Assembly (NCBI RefSeq): GCF_028640845.1
Contig: NC_080540.1
Span: 266,433,958-266,497,957 of the forward strand
Origin: Ahaetulla prasina
Taxonomy: Eukaryota; Chordata; Lepidosauria; Squamata; Colubridae
Direction: 5' to 3'
DNA length: 64,000 bases
Numbering within the stretch: position 1 is the stretch's first letter; each line of letters begins with the position of its first letter. This document shows positions 43,966-57,107 of this stretch, piece after piece. The notes beneath the pieces were generated by a model. It was not told the DNA's origin. It made no database searches and worked only from the letters and a program-made list of their open reading frames with translations. Both the position numbers and the translations under genes were made by a program.

Positions 43966-46205
43966 ATTAAACTGTAAGGGAGAGTTAAATTTAAGAAGAC
44001 TATTTGAGATAGAAGATTTCAAATCCATTTCATGAGAGCTGCTCTAATTGTTGTATTTATAGGTTTTACCCATTATAAAGTACATGGAATAGAAAATATT
44101 TTTTAAAACTTGGATTCTGTTCTATTATGACTTTATTAAACAAACATTTTTATGTAATACAGTCAATGTTAATATTTATGTTTCACCTTGAATCTGCTTT
44201 TTAGTAAACAATTATATACACTTACTTATGGTTGCAAACTATTAGGACTTAAATTTCATGCATATATTTCTGTCATCTATGGGAAATGGAATACAATCTG
44301 GATTTTTTTCCAGAAAAACCCAAGTACTGTCTTTTAATCATTTCACCAGTATTATCAGTACTTTATTATAGCACTTCAAAAACTGAAAGAACAATATTAG
44401 CTTAGTGTTAGCTGAAATTAATTATCTAGTCTGATCTCTATTTACCTATTACTTACTTAGTGTATCAATATAATTGTACAAATACTCTTGACTTTTAACT
44501 TAGTTCTCACAACAGAAATTCCAGTGCCAATTACTGTTATTAAGCAAGGATTACTTGTAGGTTAATTTGAAGGAGCATGAGAAGAATAATGCAATATTAT
44601 TAAGTAGATATTGTTAAACTTTGAAAATGATACAGTATGGTGTTAATTTGGATGTGTGAAGACATTTAGCATTTGGTAATTTTTACACTGCAGGTAATCT
44701 TTAACAAGTTTAATAACCATTTGCAGTTATGATGAAAAAGTAACTACAACTAATCCTCACTTATGACCTTTGCAGGTCTGTAAAGCAAGGGAAATCATTT
44801 GGGTTTTATTTAGTGACTGCTTCATGTAAATATCAAATTGTTGGTCCCAGTTGTCACTAAACAAGGATTATCAATATTAAGGTATAAATTTAATTGTGAA
44901 ATTAGAGGTGTTGGGAGGGGGGAGTCTGCTTTGCAAGCATTGTAAAATAATCATGCATGCAATATTTTCAAAGTAAAACATGTAAGGAGTGATGTATTGT
45001 GTAGTTTTGCGGTTATAATAATACTAAGGAATAATTGTGCTACATGATGCTCCTCAGAAGTGTACCAATTTGGAGGAATGATAAATCCTGTTTCATTCAA
45101 AGTCTGGTAAAGAAGATAATGATACCAAGAACTACTTCCTTAAACTATGCCTAAATAGAGTGTTCCATTCCAGGTATTTATAAGGATTTTAAAATATAAT
45201 TTTTCTTGAATAATTAAGTCTGAAATTAGAAGAATATCTTACATTTCTTGAACAGAACCTCACTGAGAATGAGGACTCTATAAAAATATGGGAAGTTCAT
45301 ACTTTTTTCCGCTCCTGTATCTGTATTTTTACATCTTAATACTTGGAGCACAATGGCTTTATTTTTAGTTGTAAATTACTATGTCTATTGTCACTAAATA
45401 ATTCTTTTTAAAGTTCTTTTAAAAACTATTTTCAAGAGAACTCATTTTCTTAAGTAATATATCAGAAGGTTCAGAAGCTAAATGGTGGGGGGGAAAACAC
45501 TTTCAGAACCATAGTAACTTGTTTTCCTATTTTCAGATAACATGGTCTTCTATAGCTCATGCCATCAATTTTTGGGATTATAATCCAAACCAGAACACCT
45601 GGAAGATGTCTGGTTTGGATTTTACAACATCTTAATGTAAAAACTATATCATGTACTAAATCTGTTTGAAGGAGATACATTCATGTAATTCCTTTGCAAC
45701 TTGAATAATTAGCATAAGAAACTAGTTTTGATAAATTATTTGCATGCTAATCTGGATAGTATAATCCCAAAGAGTTGCCAAAAAAAAACCTTTAAAAATT
45801 GTCAAAACTTCCTATTGAATATGTAGCGATTATTATTATAAAGGATGGCAGTAGTCAAAGAAATGCTCTATTTTGCAAAGACCAAAAGTGCTTAAGTTGA
45901 TAGAACTACTCTACGGTAATTAAAGTGAATAGTCTTATTTTCCTAAATGTTTGTCTATTATTCAGTTTCACTTATGGCAAACAATTATTTTGCAATTTTC
46001 ACATATTTAAAAACTTTAAATTTAAAAACTAAAAAATGACATTAATCATAGAAAGGTAGAATGGAGGTTTAGATTTATCAAGTCTGCAATATTACCTTAA
46101 TGTTTCAATGAATAAACATTGATAAAATAAAAGATCATTTTTCAAACTTTCCTGTAAATGGATTTTATATTTGCAAGAGAGGAAAAAAGGTTCTGAATAA
46201 TAACT
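43966..46205. other. Intergenic sequence with MITE fragments
   Basis: Two pieces resemble the mariner-like MITE: about 44485-44565 (ACAGAAATTCCAGTGCCAAT, AAGCAAGGATTACTTGTA) and about 44750-44880 (AATCCTCACTTATGACC, CACTAAACAAGGATTATC). Otherwise AT-rich with nothing recognised. Confidence 0.5.
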
Positions 46206-46472
46206 GGGCCGGTTTAGCTCACGCTGGTAAAGCCTGTTATTAAGAACACAGTAGCCTGCAATTACTGCAGGTTGGAGCCCGGCCCAAGGTTGACTCAGCC
46301 TTCCATCCTTTATAAGGTAGGTAAAATGAGGACCCAGATTGTTGGGGGGGCAATAAGTTGACTTTGTAAAAATATACAAATAGAATGAGACTATTGCCTT
46401 ATACACTGTAAGCCGCCCTGAGTCTTCGGAGAAGGGCGGGGTATAAATGTAAACAAAAACAAAAAAAAAAAT
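46206..46472 (+). mobile_element. tRNA-headed SINE with LINE-like tail
   Basis: The head GCCGGTTTAGCTCACGCTGG is followed by GGTTGACTCAGCCTTCCATC, then CAATAAGTTGACTTTGTAAA, and ends with AGCCGCCCTGAGTCTTCGGA, GAAGGGCGGGGTATAAA and an A/C-rich tail. The 3' end closely resembles the CR1 3' terminus seen at 6350 and 13745, which suggests the SINE borrows that LINE's machinery. Other copies: 61538-61755 (-), 62388-62671 (+) and the tail at 58126-58195 (-). Confidence 0.82.
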
Positions 46473-48439
46473 CTTTTCACTGCTTCCATCATTTTTTCAC
46501 TTTTTTTTTAAAAAGTACCCATTTTACAAGTGAAACACCTCTATAAAATATTCATATTGAAATATAATAGAAAAGCAGCAGAAATTTATAAATAATTATG
46601 TGACTTCATGAAAATGTAACAAGGGACAATGTATCTTGCTTAAAGTGCACACTTATGCCTCTAGTGTGTAAAAACTAGACAACTAGCAAGTCTTGCTTAG
46701 TATTAAAAAGTAAAAAGAGAAAATGTTCAGTTTGTTAACAAACCACCTGGTCTGAAAGATAATCTCTGGATATCACATGTTTGGCAAAATATACTCTTTC
46801 CTGTAGCCAAGTTTATGAAAAGGTATAACCATGTGGGAGTAACCAAATTTTTAAAAGTTAACATGTTTGTTAACATGTTCCATCATAACAATAATTTGGC
46901 GAGGGAAAAGAAAATCAGTTTTATGTGAAGAACTGAACATTTGATTTCACCCTTCTGTCTGACCCCATATTCTCTTCCTCATTTATTTGGACCTAAATCT
47001 ACCACACTTGAGCACCTGTTTCCTGTAGCAACCGTTATGGGCTATTGAAATGTACTTTTGTACATTTTCTCTTACTGTTTTCCCTCTGAGATGGGAAAGA
47101 AAAGCTTTTTTAAAAAACAACCTCAAACTTGAAAAAAAAATAGTATCTTTTCATGGTATCTTAACTGGAGTCAAGAAAATATATTTTTGAAAGAAGGCTA
47201 ATTGCTGTATGCAAAACTAGACTGCATGTTCTCTCTGTCATCTTTAGTATCTTTCACATGGTACTACTCTGGTTAAGAATAGTCATATTTTGGTTCAGCT
47301 TGAGGTATTGCATGCAAGTATTCTTTTACTCACAAACTTGCATTCTAGGAATAGAAATGTGCTAAATATTGTTAGGATACAATGTGAGAATAGTTAATAA
47401 AATTGATAATGGACTGGAAGTGGATCTGATTATGCTAGGGGGTAAATAAGTTTTGGGTTTCTCTCCTTTTCTAAGCTTCAAACATAAAAAAACACAATTT
47501 GCCTCAATTTATATTATAGTTTCTCTCTTTTCAGGATGGCATCCCCTCCATTAGTGACAGTTTAAACGTGTTTATATATTTAAAATAAAAGATAGCTTGT
47601 ATAATGCATATATTTGAATATATTGCAGAGGTGAATGTATTACCAGAGGTGTAGTTACTTTCTGATTATTTCAAACTGGATGCCAGCTTATTCCAATTAA
47701 CTTTGGGATAACAGCTTCAGTCAAGTCCAGAGATGCTGGGAATTAGGCAATATAGAAATTAATAAATTAATATGAATGCTCGCAGAGCCAGCCAGATGTT
47801 TAGACTGGATTTGCCATTTTTATCCACTATGGGAGTCCTTTCCAAAGGACCTGGGATAGGCAAATTTTGCTTTTTCATTGTGTTAAAGGTATCACTACAG
47901 GATATAAGCTGTTCCAAGTAAACCTGCCTTTTATAATTAGTTGATGACGATTTATCAGTGCCGATGGTGTTAACATGATCCTGTTCTCATTGGAGTTGAT
48001 TTCTAATAACATCATTCTTTGTTTTAATATTTATATATTTTTGACAGCAAATGTCTTTTCTCTCAGTAATCTTGCAGTTGCTGACCTTTGATTGCTTAGT
48101 CAACAATCTTGAGTCCTGTAGCCCACCAACGCCTAACACAGTACTTGTTGACTCAAACAACAATCGATCCAATATGGGTTTCTGTAAACTAAGTCTCACC
48201 TCTTTGTTTATGGGAGAGACACTCTTCATCTGGTTCCTCTGACGAGACCTGTCCAGTATGGTTCAACCTCTGGCATAGCTCTCATCTTCTGCAGAACACG
48301 TAAGCCACACATCAATCACATCACAGTTTATTCAAATATGTGTAAGTGTATCACCAGTTCCTTTTCACATTTTAAATGGAAAAGTACATGTGTTTGTTAG
48401 GCAGTCCAGGATGACTGACTGGTTATTCTTTCTTTTTTT
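46473..48439. other. Intergenic sequence, nothing certain
   Basis: A possible LINE-tail relic lies at 47730-47775 (GGAATTAGGCAATATAGAAA then TTAATAAATTAA). No other feature recognised. Confidence 0.4.
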
Positions 48440-48728
48440 TATTTCATTTTGTCACAACAGTATACACAAACATTGTCATAAGTAAAAAAACATATCATGA
48501 AGAAAATATATATATATATAAGTAAAGAATATGCATCAGCTATATTAATTTGGTATAATAAAGGGAACAATAGGACAGGAACGGTAGGCACTATTGTGCT
48601 CTTATGCACGCCCCTTATAGTCCTCTTAGGAGTGGGGTGAGGTCAATAGTAGACAGTTTTTGGTTGAAGATTTTGGGATTTTGAGTAGAGACTACGGAGT
48701 CAGGTAATGAGTTCCAAGCATTAACAAA
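48440..48728 (-). mobile_element. CR1 LINE 3' end
   Basis: Read on the reverse strand it matches 32860-33118 and 33475-33726: TTTTGTCACAACAGTATACA (tail), ACAGGAACGGTAGGCAC, GCACGCCCCTTATAGTCCTC and GGGGTGAGGTCAATAGTAGA. The remaining ORF2 end is broken. Confidence 0.8.
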
Positions 48729-50049
48729 GCTTGGAATATTCCAGTGCACACAAACTGCACACAAACTGGCTTAAATATCGTTTAAGTCAACAGGTATTTT
48801 GTTAGGCGTGAATCATATGAGATTCTGTAGATAGGTACTATCATGTTTTATCAATAATATTTAGGATATATTATATTGTAATGTGAATGAAAAAACAAAA
48901 TGTGCTTGTGTATTTTAATGTGGTTTGGGGTAAAACCCAGAGAATTTTTTTTTTTTTAAAAATGGGTTATTCTGGAGAGTAACATTTTGCACAAAGCAGA
49001 ATTGTACAAAATGGGTGCTCTTAAGAATTAGAATTGAGTGGTGTTCTCTGGTTTCTCTTCCTGTAAGACTGCCTCAAAACTCTCTTCTGGGTGAGTGATA
49101 CTAAAATTGCAGATGGGATGGAGAATTGCCAAAAATCACTTCCTTTCAAACTATTCACTGGAGCATCCACTTGAAAGAACTGGAGCCTCCACTAAATCTC
49201 ACTTTTCTGCTCATGGAACAGCAGCTTGATCCAATCCACTATATTTGGACTTATTCTAAATATTATTTTACACACATAAGACAGGAGTTTGAACATGATT
49301 ATCTATTCACTGCAGTTGTAACAATTATGTGAGATCTGGTATACAGACAGAGTTCAGTAGTCTTAGTATGTTGTAAAATGAGATCTGTGATAGTTCTTTC
49401 TGTTGTTTTACTTTCTCCCAGAACAAACAAACTTTCTTTTGAAAATACCTCCCAGCAGATCCCCTTGAGGAGGCAATGTCTATTGCAGTAGTTTCGAAGA
49501 GCTGGTTTCTCTTATAAAATTTATGTCTAGAAATTGCTGTTCACAAAAATGGCACATATGAGAACATACTCATGGAAGTGCCGTAAAAAAAAGTACCTAA
49601 ACAACTGCTTTCCCTTTTCACACATGTTTTGGACAGTGAGACATAACTACTCCTGTGATTTATAGCACTTTTAATGCTAGGTTTACAACAACACATTACT
49701 TTAGGTTCCTCTGTATTTGAATGTTACATGTTATTCTGAGGTGAAACAGAGATAGATCCTATTTTTACAAAGTAGAGCTTTCCAAGCATTGATGAGATCA
49801 AATATTTGCAGAAATCTGTGGGAGGAGGCAGACATTCCTTTTTTCCAGGCATTAAGGAGTCTTACTAGGATAGAGTTGAAAAATTATGCACCTCAAAAAC
49901 AATTTCTCTTTTCTTTTAAGTTTCTACGAAGAAATAAAATTTATGTAGAGGTCTTCCATTTCTTCTTACAGACTGATTTCATTTGCCTGCAATAACGGCC
50001 AAATTTAAAACAATGGCACTGTTCATCAGGATAGGAATAATAGTAGTTT
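48729..50049. other. Intergenic sequence, nothing recognised
   Basis: No repeat or coding pattern recognised. Confidence 0.4.
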
Positions 50050-50295
50050 TATTTATTATTTCTTTTATATATATTCCACTTTTATATATATATTTTTAAC
50101 CAAAATTCAAGGCAGCGAAAACCTAATATCCTTCCTCCTCCTATGTTCCCCACAACAGCTCTTTGAAGTAAACTGGGCTGAGAGGAAAAAATGTCTGGCC
50201 CAAGGTATCCAGCTGGCTTTCATGGCTAAGGTGGGACCAGAACTCACAGTCTCCCAGTTTCTAACCTGGTGTCTTAACCACTAGACCAAACTGGC
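50050..50295 (-). mobile_element. MIR-like tRNA SINE
   Basis: TGGCCCAAGGTATCCAGCTG, GCTAAGGTGGGACCAGAACT, AGTCTCCCAGTTTCTAACCT and GGTGTCTTAACCACTAGACC represent the head and core read in reverse. Several other copies of this family lie in the window. Confidence 0.78.
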
Positions 50296-50319
50296 TCATA
50301 TAGCGAATAATAGTACAGG

Positions 50320-50824
50320 TGTTGTGGCTTGTCGGCCACCAGCCCTTCCAGCAGCCAAATCAGTTGAGGCAGCATGGGAGTCAGGGCCAGCATCAAGGCA
50401 ACCTGAGAGCTCCAGAGGGAAGAGGGAATGGAGCTGTCAGAGATAGCGATAGAGACAGAGGTGGAACTCAGATCATCCATCAGCCCTCGGATGGAGAGTC
50501 AACAGCTCCCAGGTCTGGAGGTGGCTGATGAGGAAGAGGAGGAACAGCTGAGTCCAGTGCCTGATGCATGGATGTGCAGAAGGCAAAGGAGAGGAGAGCA
50601 GTGCAAATCTATGAGCCGATCCTTGGGATGGAAGAGCTGCTGCTGCTAGCAAAGCCCCATCCTAGCTCTGGGGATAAAAGGCAGGGGTGGAGATGAATAG
50701 GTGTGGCAGACCTGTTAGCCTGCTATGAGACAGAGAGACTTTTTGCCAGGGCTGCTGGTGCTCCTAATAAAGGAAACATTTATTTAACTACAGTGGAGTT
50801 GTGTTTGGGAGCCAGGTCAGAACA
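50320..50824 (+). mobile_element. Solo LTR with perfect 5-bp target duplication
   Basis: Starts TGTTGTGGCTTGTCGG and ends GCCAGGTCAGAACA (TG..CA termini; TGTT..AACA inverted). ACAGG flanks it at 50315-50319 and 50825-50829. It has a promoter-like GGGATAAAAGGC near 50671-50682 and a poly-A signal AATAAA at 50766-50771 in the expected order. No internal retroelement genes are present. Its first 13 bases (TGTTGTGRCTTGT) match the LTR at 15974, suggesting related families. Open frames inside it are not genes. Confidence 0.88.
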
Positions 50825-50829
50825 ACAGG

Positions 50830-52179
50830 AATATAATAAAGCAACAATTTGTATTCACAATATAACATGATACTAAATCAGAACTCTAAACCAGAAGTTC
50901 TCGATCTTTTTGTGATCCCTTTGAAAGTCTGATGAAACCAACACATTCCAAACATATTTGAATGCATGAAATAAAATATATAGATACAAATTACAAAAGA
51001 AACCAATTCTGCTGAAATGCCATTACTAATTTTTTAAAAGTATGTAATCCAGTAATATATATTCTTCCTTAGTAATTCACTGAATCAATGACAATATCCA
51101 TTTTAGGGAATATTAATTTTACAGTGTAAGATTTATGGAAAATAATAAACATTTTTTAGAGTCTAGAGGCCCTAAATTAGTTTACCTACATACATCATTG
51201 AATGAAAAGCTGGATTTTATTTAGAGAGAAGCATAAAGTTGTGAATTTTTCCCAAACAAGTTCATGGATCCCCCGAAATCTCTCCAAGAGATTCCTGAAG
51301 CCCATGTTAAAAACACCTTGTATTATAGTAAAAGATCTACAATTTAAAACAACATTGCCACCAGGCATAAACAATATACTGGCCCACCAAACAGCTTGTG
51401 CGGCCCACCAGCATTTTTAAAAAACTCAAATTCGCTACTGCCAAACATAGTTGCTGTCCCACAAAATAATGCTATTAAGTGTCTCCAACACCTCAAGGCC
51501 ATACTCATTCCACCAGCTCCATTGCTTTTGCCATTCCATGCTATCTTGTTCTCAGCATAATTCTCATTGGAGTCTGTTCCAAAGAACCAGAGCCAGATTG
51601 GATAGTATGAAAATAATGAAAAATGAACCAACATTTGTTAAAATTTATTTTCCCAAGCACTGGTTATTGCTTTCTTGGTACATTATGGAATTTTTCCAAT
51701 AATTTTTTCTTTTCTTTTCTGTAGTCTAGCCAAAGTTTTGAGATTGTCAGATTGTTACCATTTTACAATATAACCAGCTGAAATAGATTAATTTCTGAAA
51801 GAAGAGACTCAGGAAAGAGCTCCCAGGCAGATTAAAGAAGGTGAAAATGATTTTGGGATATAAAATAGAACTGTATCTTTTGAAGTATGGCTATTCTACC
51901 TTTACTTATTTCATAAGTCTGTAAAGAACAAAAGTTGTATTTCACTTTAACCTCTGTTGAATGCATTTTTAATCTCAATTTTATTTAAACACAACATTAT
52001 GATTTCTTTCACATCTTTTCACATGCTTTCTTTTCATATGCTTTCCTTTGACCTCGAGTTTTTATGAAGTAATATGTCTTCGTTGGATACTAACGTATTT
52101 TTCTAGCTCTAGGTATTTTGATACTTTTCTGAAGCATCAACTTCTGAAATTCTACCATGTAATTTTGTTTGTATGTGTG
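50830..52179. other. Intergenic sequence, nothing recognised
   Basis: AT-rich. ORFs of 70-96 codons around 51200-51700 show no known domain. Confidence 0.4.
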
Positions 52180-52400
52180 TGTTGGACTTCAAATCATTAT
52201 TGAGTCCTGGTGACTGTCTGGATTAGTCTTTGCAGTTTTCTTGGCAAGATTTCAGAAACGGTTTGCTGTTGCTTGCTTTCTAGGGCTGAGGTGGTATGAC
52301 TGGCCCAAGATCACTCAGCTGGGTTTTCATCTAAGTCAGGAGTTGAACTCATGATCCCCCAGTTTCTAGTTCGATACCTTGCCACCACACTATTCCAAAC
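52180..52400 (-). mobile_element. MIR-like tRNA SINE, near full length
   Basis: The 3' part (TTATTGAGTCCTGGTGACTG, GCAGTTTTCTTGGCAAGATT) precedes the core (TGGCCCAAGATCACTCAGCT, CATCTAAGTCAGGAGTTGAA) and the head (CCCCCAGTTTCTAGTTCGAT). Useful as the reference copy for the fragments listed elsewhere. Confidence 0.78.
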
Positions 52401-55069
52401 TGACTTTCTATACATTTTTGGGACATGTGAAAGTATGTAAAACAATGAACCTGTTACAAATAGAATGTTTGTCTGCCTTCAATAGAAACATCCCTTTTTA
52501 TGCTGCTTTCTCTACTATTCCATGGGAGGCTTAAATACTCAGCAGTAGAACTTGGAGACGTGAGGTCTGCAAAACAAAGGGAAAATTATCTTCTACTACA
52601 TATTTTTCTATCAGCAGAAAACAAATATTGGATTACAGTCTAAATTTTGAAACATTTTTACAGCCATGCATTTTAAAAATCCTCTTGCTTTTGGAATTCT
52701 CTTTAAAAATATGTGTCATTCTTTAAAATAACCATTTGGAAATGCTGAAAGAACCGATTTGTCATCATAAGCTTTCAAAACCAGGGGATTAACTAGACAA
52801 CACAAAAGGCTCTTGTTTAACTTTGTTGAGCTATCATATTGGACATTTCAGATAAAACAGACCTCCAGGTGATTTTTGATTGGATTTTTTAAAAACCCAT
52901 CAGATAAAGAATATGTACATTAAAGTTTATGGCATGGCCCTAAAATTGCCATGCCATAAATAATTTTTTTACTTCAAAGGAAAAAGAAAATGGAATATAG
53001 GAGAGAAATTAAAATTAGTGTTAGCTATAAAACAATCAGTAGCTTGTTATCTATTTTTTTTCTCAACTATGTTCTTTTTAGAATCCTCAGCTCTTCATAT
53101 TAAGACAAATGTTAAATTAGCTTGATTGAAACATTAAACATGAAAATAACATATGCAATTAACATTTTTTAACAAAACAAAGTGTATATTCTAGCTTTAG
53201 TTTTGAGCTGACTATAGGCTGTATTTTGAGTCTTTTAGAATATTCTTCCAATTGCTGCAATTCATCAAATTCACAAAGCAAGAGACTTACATTTAAAATG
53301 ATCAAGAAACATTTAATTAGAGAATTTTAATAAAAATTGTCCATTCACCTCACTGACAAAAAAAACCTTAATTTGTAAAGCAGAAGCCTAATTTCTTTTT
53401 AACTTACATCTACAAATGGAAGGAATGTATACAGTTATGGAAAAGAAGATCCAAGTAGAGTCTGGTGTGTGTGTGTGTGTGTGTATTATTGAAGATTAAT
53501 TTATAAATTGTAGCTCACAAAGCTAGTTTTGCAAGTCTTTTATTCAAATCCAATTGATTAGGATAAAACAGTCATATGGATAGGAAGTTGAAGCCTTGAA
53601 ATATCAAAAGGCAAGAAAGAAAATTTTATTAGTATTTGAAATGAAATCATGAACCATTCAAATGTCAGGAAACAGGGAATTCCTTTCACTTTTTTTCAGG
53701 GACGTAAGACAAAGAAGTCCTATTAATGCTGCCATCTTCTGCTCCTTTGTGTTCTATCCTTTAATTAATATTTCTGCTTTATTTTTTCATGGCAGCATCT
53801 GTGATAAAGTATGCCACATCTGTTCCAGCAGCCATTGCACAAAGTATTAATTTTATTTTAAAAATATGATTCTATAAGGTAATAGAATTCTAATAGGACT
53901 AAAATTCCTCACTATATACGTACAGAATGTTCATCTGTTGCAAAATAAAACCTATTCCATATTATATTTATACATATTCACATAAACGTACACATGCACA
54001 TATACATATATACATATACATATGTATCTATGTATCTATATACAGTCATTTTGTGGCTCAATATATTCCTTTATTTTGCCAACAATAGAACTTCCCTGAA
54101 TATATACAATTCAAGGTACATGCAAGCAAAAATCAATTCCGTTCTTCCCTGCTGCCATTTTGATGTATATTATAAAAATATATATATTTCTTGTACTATT
54201 TCCTATGTTCATTACATGGAGACTTCCAGTGATTTCATATTTGTCTAGGAAAATGTTTATGAATGAAATCTTTCTTTCTATATATTTGTTTCTAATGCAA
54301 TTAATTACTGCAGAAAGCTATAGAATGATATCATCAAAATTTGCAGATATTTGCTAAGCATTCGAATACTTTCTAGTTAAATTCCTGGAATGCAATTTGA
54401 ACACTGAACCTTATTGCTAGGAAACAATAGCTTGTCTCCCAGCTGGGCTGTGACATTTCTTTCCAGGAGTCCAATTTACATGACAGGTTCAAACGTGCTG
54501 CCACTTAAAAGCCTGAAATGGAATAATTAGGTCTAACTCTAGAATATAAAGTTCTTTTCCTTATCTTCTGACATCCTTACAAATTTAATTCTCTCTGGCA
54601 TCTGCTACATTTTCTGCAATCCTCATTTTTTTTTTCTTCAGCCTAGGGGCATATGACAGCTAACACAGGAAGGAGCAGTGATCCAGGTATCAGAAAAGGT
54701 GCAGCATCTGGACTAATAACAGAATAAAAAATGTGTGATAAAATACGATTAAGCCAAGTCTTCCTTTCCTTCTGAAACTGTCTATCATTTTAGCACAGCT
54801 TTGAAATATCTTGTCTTAGGTATAGTTTTTAAAAAATACCTTGCTTATTCGCAAAATATCTGTGATCTCATCAGAAAAACTAAAAAAACTTCAATACATA
54901 ATTTTCCAAACATATCATAAAATTAGAAGAGAAAAAGAGAGGAATCTGGATGTAGTGGGTGGCGGACTGTTTCTTCTAGTTAGTGTATAAGAAGAGCCAT
55001 CCCAGAATGTTAAAATGTTATATTAGATCCAAGGTAAACTTGATAGTCTGAGTTAACAAAAAAAGAGTT
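52401..55069. other. Intergenic, repeat-poor stretch
   Basis: About 2.7 kb with only a (TG)n run at 53464-53483 and a TATACATATA-rich run at 53985-54045. No coding pattern. It is one of the least repeat-dense parts of the intergenic side. Confidence 0.45.
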
Positions 55070-55140
55070 GAGGAAGCTGGCTGGGGAATTCTGGGAGTTG
55101 AAGTCCTCCAGGCTTAAAGTTGCCATGGTTGGAGACCCCT
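55070..55140 (+). mobile_element. Foldback-MITE half
   Basis: GGAATTCTGGGAGTTGAAGT then CTTAAAGTTGCCATGGTTGG and AGACCCCTA is the right arm of a family related to the 9453-9568 element. Confidence 0.6.
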
Positions 55141-55181
55141 ACTCCATGGTCAAGAGGAAAAGGTAGCTTGATGTTACTTAT

Positions 55182-55221
55182 CCATCCATCCATCCTTCCA
55201 CCTACCTACCTTATCTACCTT
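55182..55221 (+). repeat. CCAT/CCTA tetranucleotide repeat
   Basis: ATCCATCCATCCATCCTTCC then ACCTACCTACCTTATCTACC. Confidence 0.85.
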
Positions 55222-55318
55222 TCTGAAGCTGAATATCATTCATGCACAAAGCTCACATGTATAAGCTTGTATAAGTCACATTATAGCATGGGAAACTTAC
55301 AATATGAACATCTAGAAC

Positions 55319-55375
55319 AGTATTTCTCACCCTCAGCAATTTTCAGAAATGTGAACTTCAACTCTCAGAATAGTG
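55319..55375 (+). mobile_element. Foldback-MITE half
   Basis: CAGTATTTCTCACCCTCAGC then GTGAACTTCAACTCTCAGAA resembles the left arm of the same family as 9453-9568 and 55070-55140. Confidence 0.5.
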
Positions 55376-55904
55376 TTGATGTCATCACATCTTAAAGATG
55401 CTAAGAAATTCCTATTTAGAAATATGGATAGTAATCGAACAAAAATTTGCATCCTTCTAGAAGAAGTGAATTGACCAAGCATACACCTTTGGTCAATGTA
55501 TTTCATGAAGATAAGCCAAGGTCACTGCTGAACTTCAGTGATGAGATGGCCCAAAAGTGTTTTCTCTGCTTACGTGAGTGATAGAACTGCCAGTCAAAAG
55601 ATAGCAACACATAGACCCTTTCCCAGATTATATTTCATCAAAGTGAGAGAACAAGGAGTATAAGCAAATTGCATAAGTAATCAAGCTTGAGAATACTTCC
55701 CTATCATGGAGACTATTTCATGAATAATTTTAGGACAGGCATAGGCTATTATTAATAGGGTGTAGATAATTTGTAGGGGAAAATAGAGATATATTTTGAA
55801 GACTTTTTAATTTTAACAGCAGACAATTGCTTTAGTTGTTTTGTGTTAACCAAATGCTATTCTATTCCTTTCTACATTCCTTCATTCCATGTACAGTATA
55901 TACT
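55376..55904. other. Intergenic sequence, nothing recognised
   Basis: No feature recognised. Confidence 0.4.
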
Positions 55905-56009
55905 TTGTGTAATGGTTAAGGCATCAGGCTACACACTGCAAGACTGAGCTCTAGTTCTGCCTTGGGCATAAAACCAGCTGGGTGACCTTGGGCCAATCAC
56001 TTCTTCTAA
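55905..56009 (+). mobile_element. MIR-like tRNA SINE, left half (split)
   Basis: TGTAATGGTTAAGGCATCAG, GAGCTCTAGTTCTGCCTTGG and TGGGTGACCTTGGGCCAATC form the head and core in sense orientation. The element is cut at TTCTTCTAAG and resumes at 57108. Confidence 0.82.
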
Positions 56010-57107
56010 GCTGGGTGAGATCATCAGTGGCTTCGGTGTGAGGTACCAGCTGTACGCTGATGACACCCAGCTGTACTTTTCCACACCGGGCCACCCCAAC
56101 GAAGCTATCGAAGTGTTGTCCCGGTGCTTGGAGGCCGTACGGGTCTGGATGGGGAGAAACAGGCTCAAGCTCAATCCCTCCAAGACAGAGTGGCTGTGGA
56201 TGCCGGCATCCCGGTACAGTCAGCTGAGTCCTCGGCTGACTGTTGGGGGCGAGTCATTGGCCCCGATGGAGGGGGTGCGCAACTTGGGCGTCCTCCTGGA
56301 TGAACGGCTGTCTTTGGAAGATCATTTGACAGCCGTCTCCAGGAGAGCTTTTTACCAGGTTCGCCTGGTGCGCCAGTTGCGCCTTTCTGAACCGGGATGC
56401 CCTATGCACGGTCACTCACGCCCTCGTGACGTCTCGCCTGGATTACTGCAATGCTCTCTACATGGGGCTCCCTTGAAGGGCATCCGGAGGCTGCAGTTAG
56501 TTCAGAATGCGGCTGCGCGGGTTATAGAGGAGCCCTCGTGGCTCCCGTATGACACCTATCCTGCGCAGACTGCACTGGCTACCTGTGGCCTTCGGGTGCG
56601 CTTCAAGGTGTTGGTAACCACCTTTAAAGCGCTCCATGGCATAGGGCGGGTTATCTGGGACCGCCTACTGCTACCGAATACCTCTCACCGACCTGTGCGC
56701 TCTCACAGAGAGGGACTCCTCAGGGTGCCGTCAGCTAGACAGTGTCGTCTGGCGACGCCCAGGGGAAGGGCCTTCTCTGTGGGGGCTCCCACCCTCTGGA
56801 ACGAACTCCCCCCAGGACTCTGTCAACTTCCGGACCTCCGAACCTTCCGTCGCGAGCTTAAGACGCATTTATTCATCTGTGCAGGACTGGCTTAGATTTT
56901 AGATTTTAAATTTATAGATTTTTAAATTTACAGGGGTTTAAATTTGGTTTTAAGATTTATATTTATATTTTTAATATTTGGCATTAGAATAAGTTTTTTA
57001 ATAGTTATTTTAATTGTATATAAATGTTTTATGTGCCTGTGAACCGCCCTGAGTCCTTCGGGAGATAGGGCGGTATACAAATTTGAATAAATAAATAAAT
57101 AAAATAA
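56010..57107 (+). mobile_element. CR1-group LINE, 5'-truncated, inserted in a SINE
   Basis: Begins CTGGGTGAGATCATCAGTGG, just before [16 protein letters not shown] (palm motif), and keeps a long open frame (285 codons from 56038) to LPDLRTFRRELKTHLFICAG. A local frameshifted section around MHGHSRPRDVSPGLLQCSLH shows that indels are present. It ends with GCCCTGAGTCCTTCGGGAGA, GGGCGGTATACAAATTTG and (AATAA/AAAT)n. It is very similar to 12713-13811, so the two are close relatives. Confidence 0.93.

Noticed and set aside
50274..50649. Frames of 68-73 codons
   Set aside because: They lie within the solo LTR, whose ends and 5-bp duplication explain the sequence.
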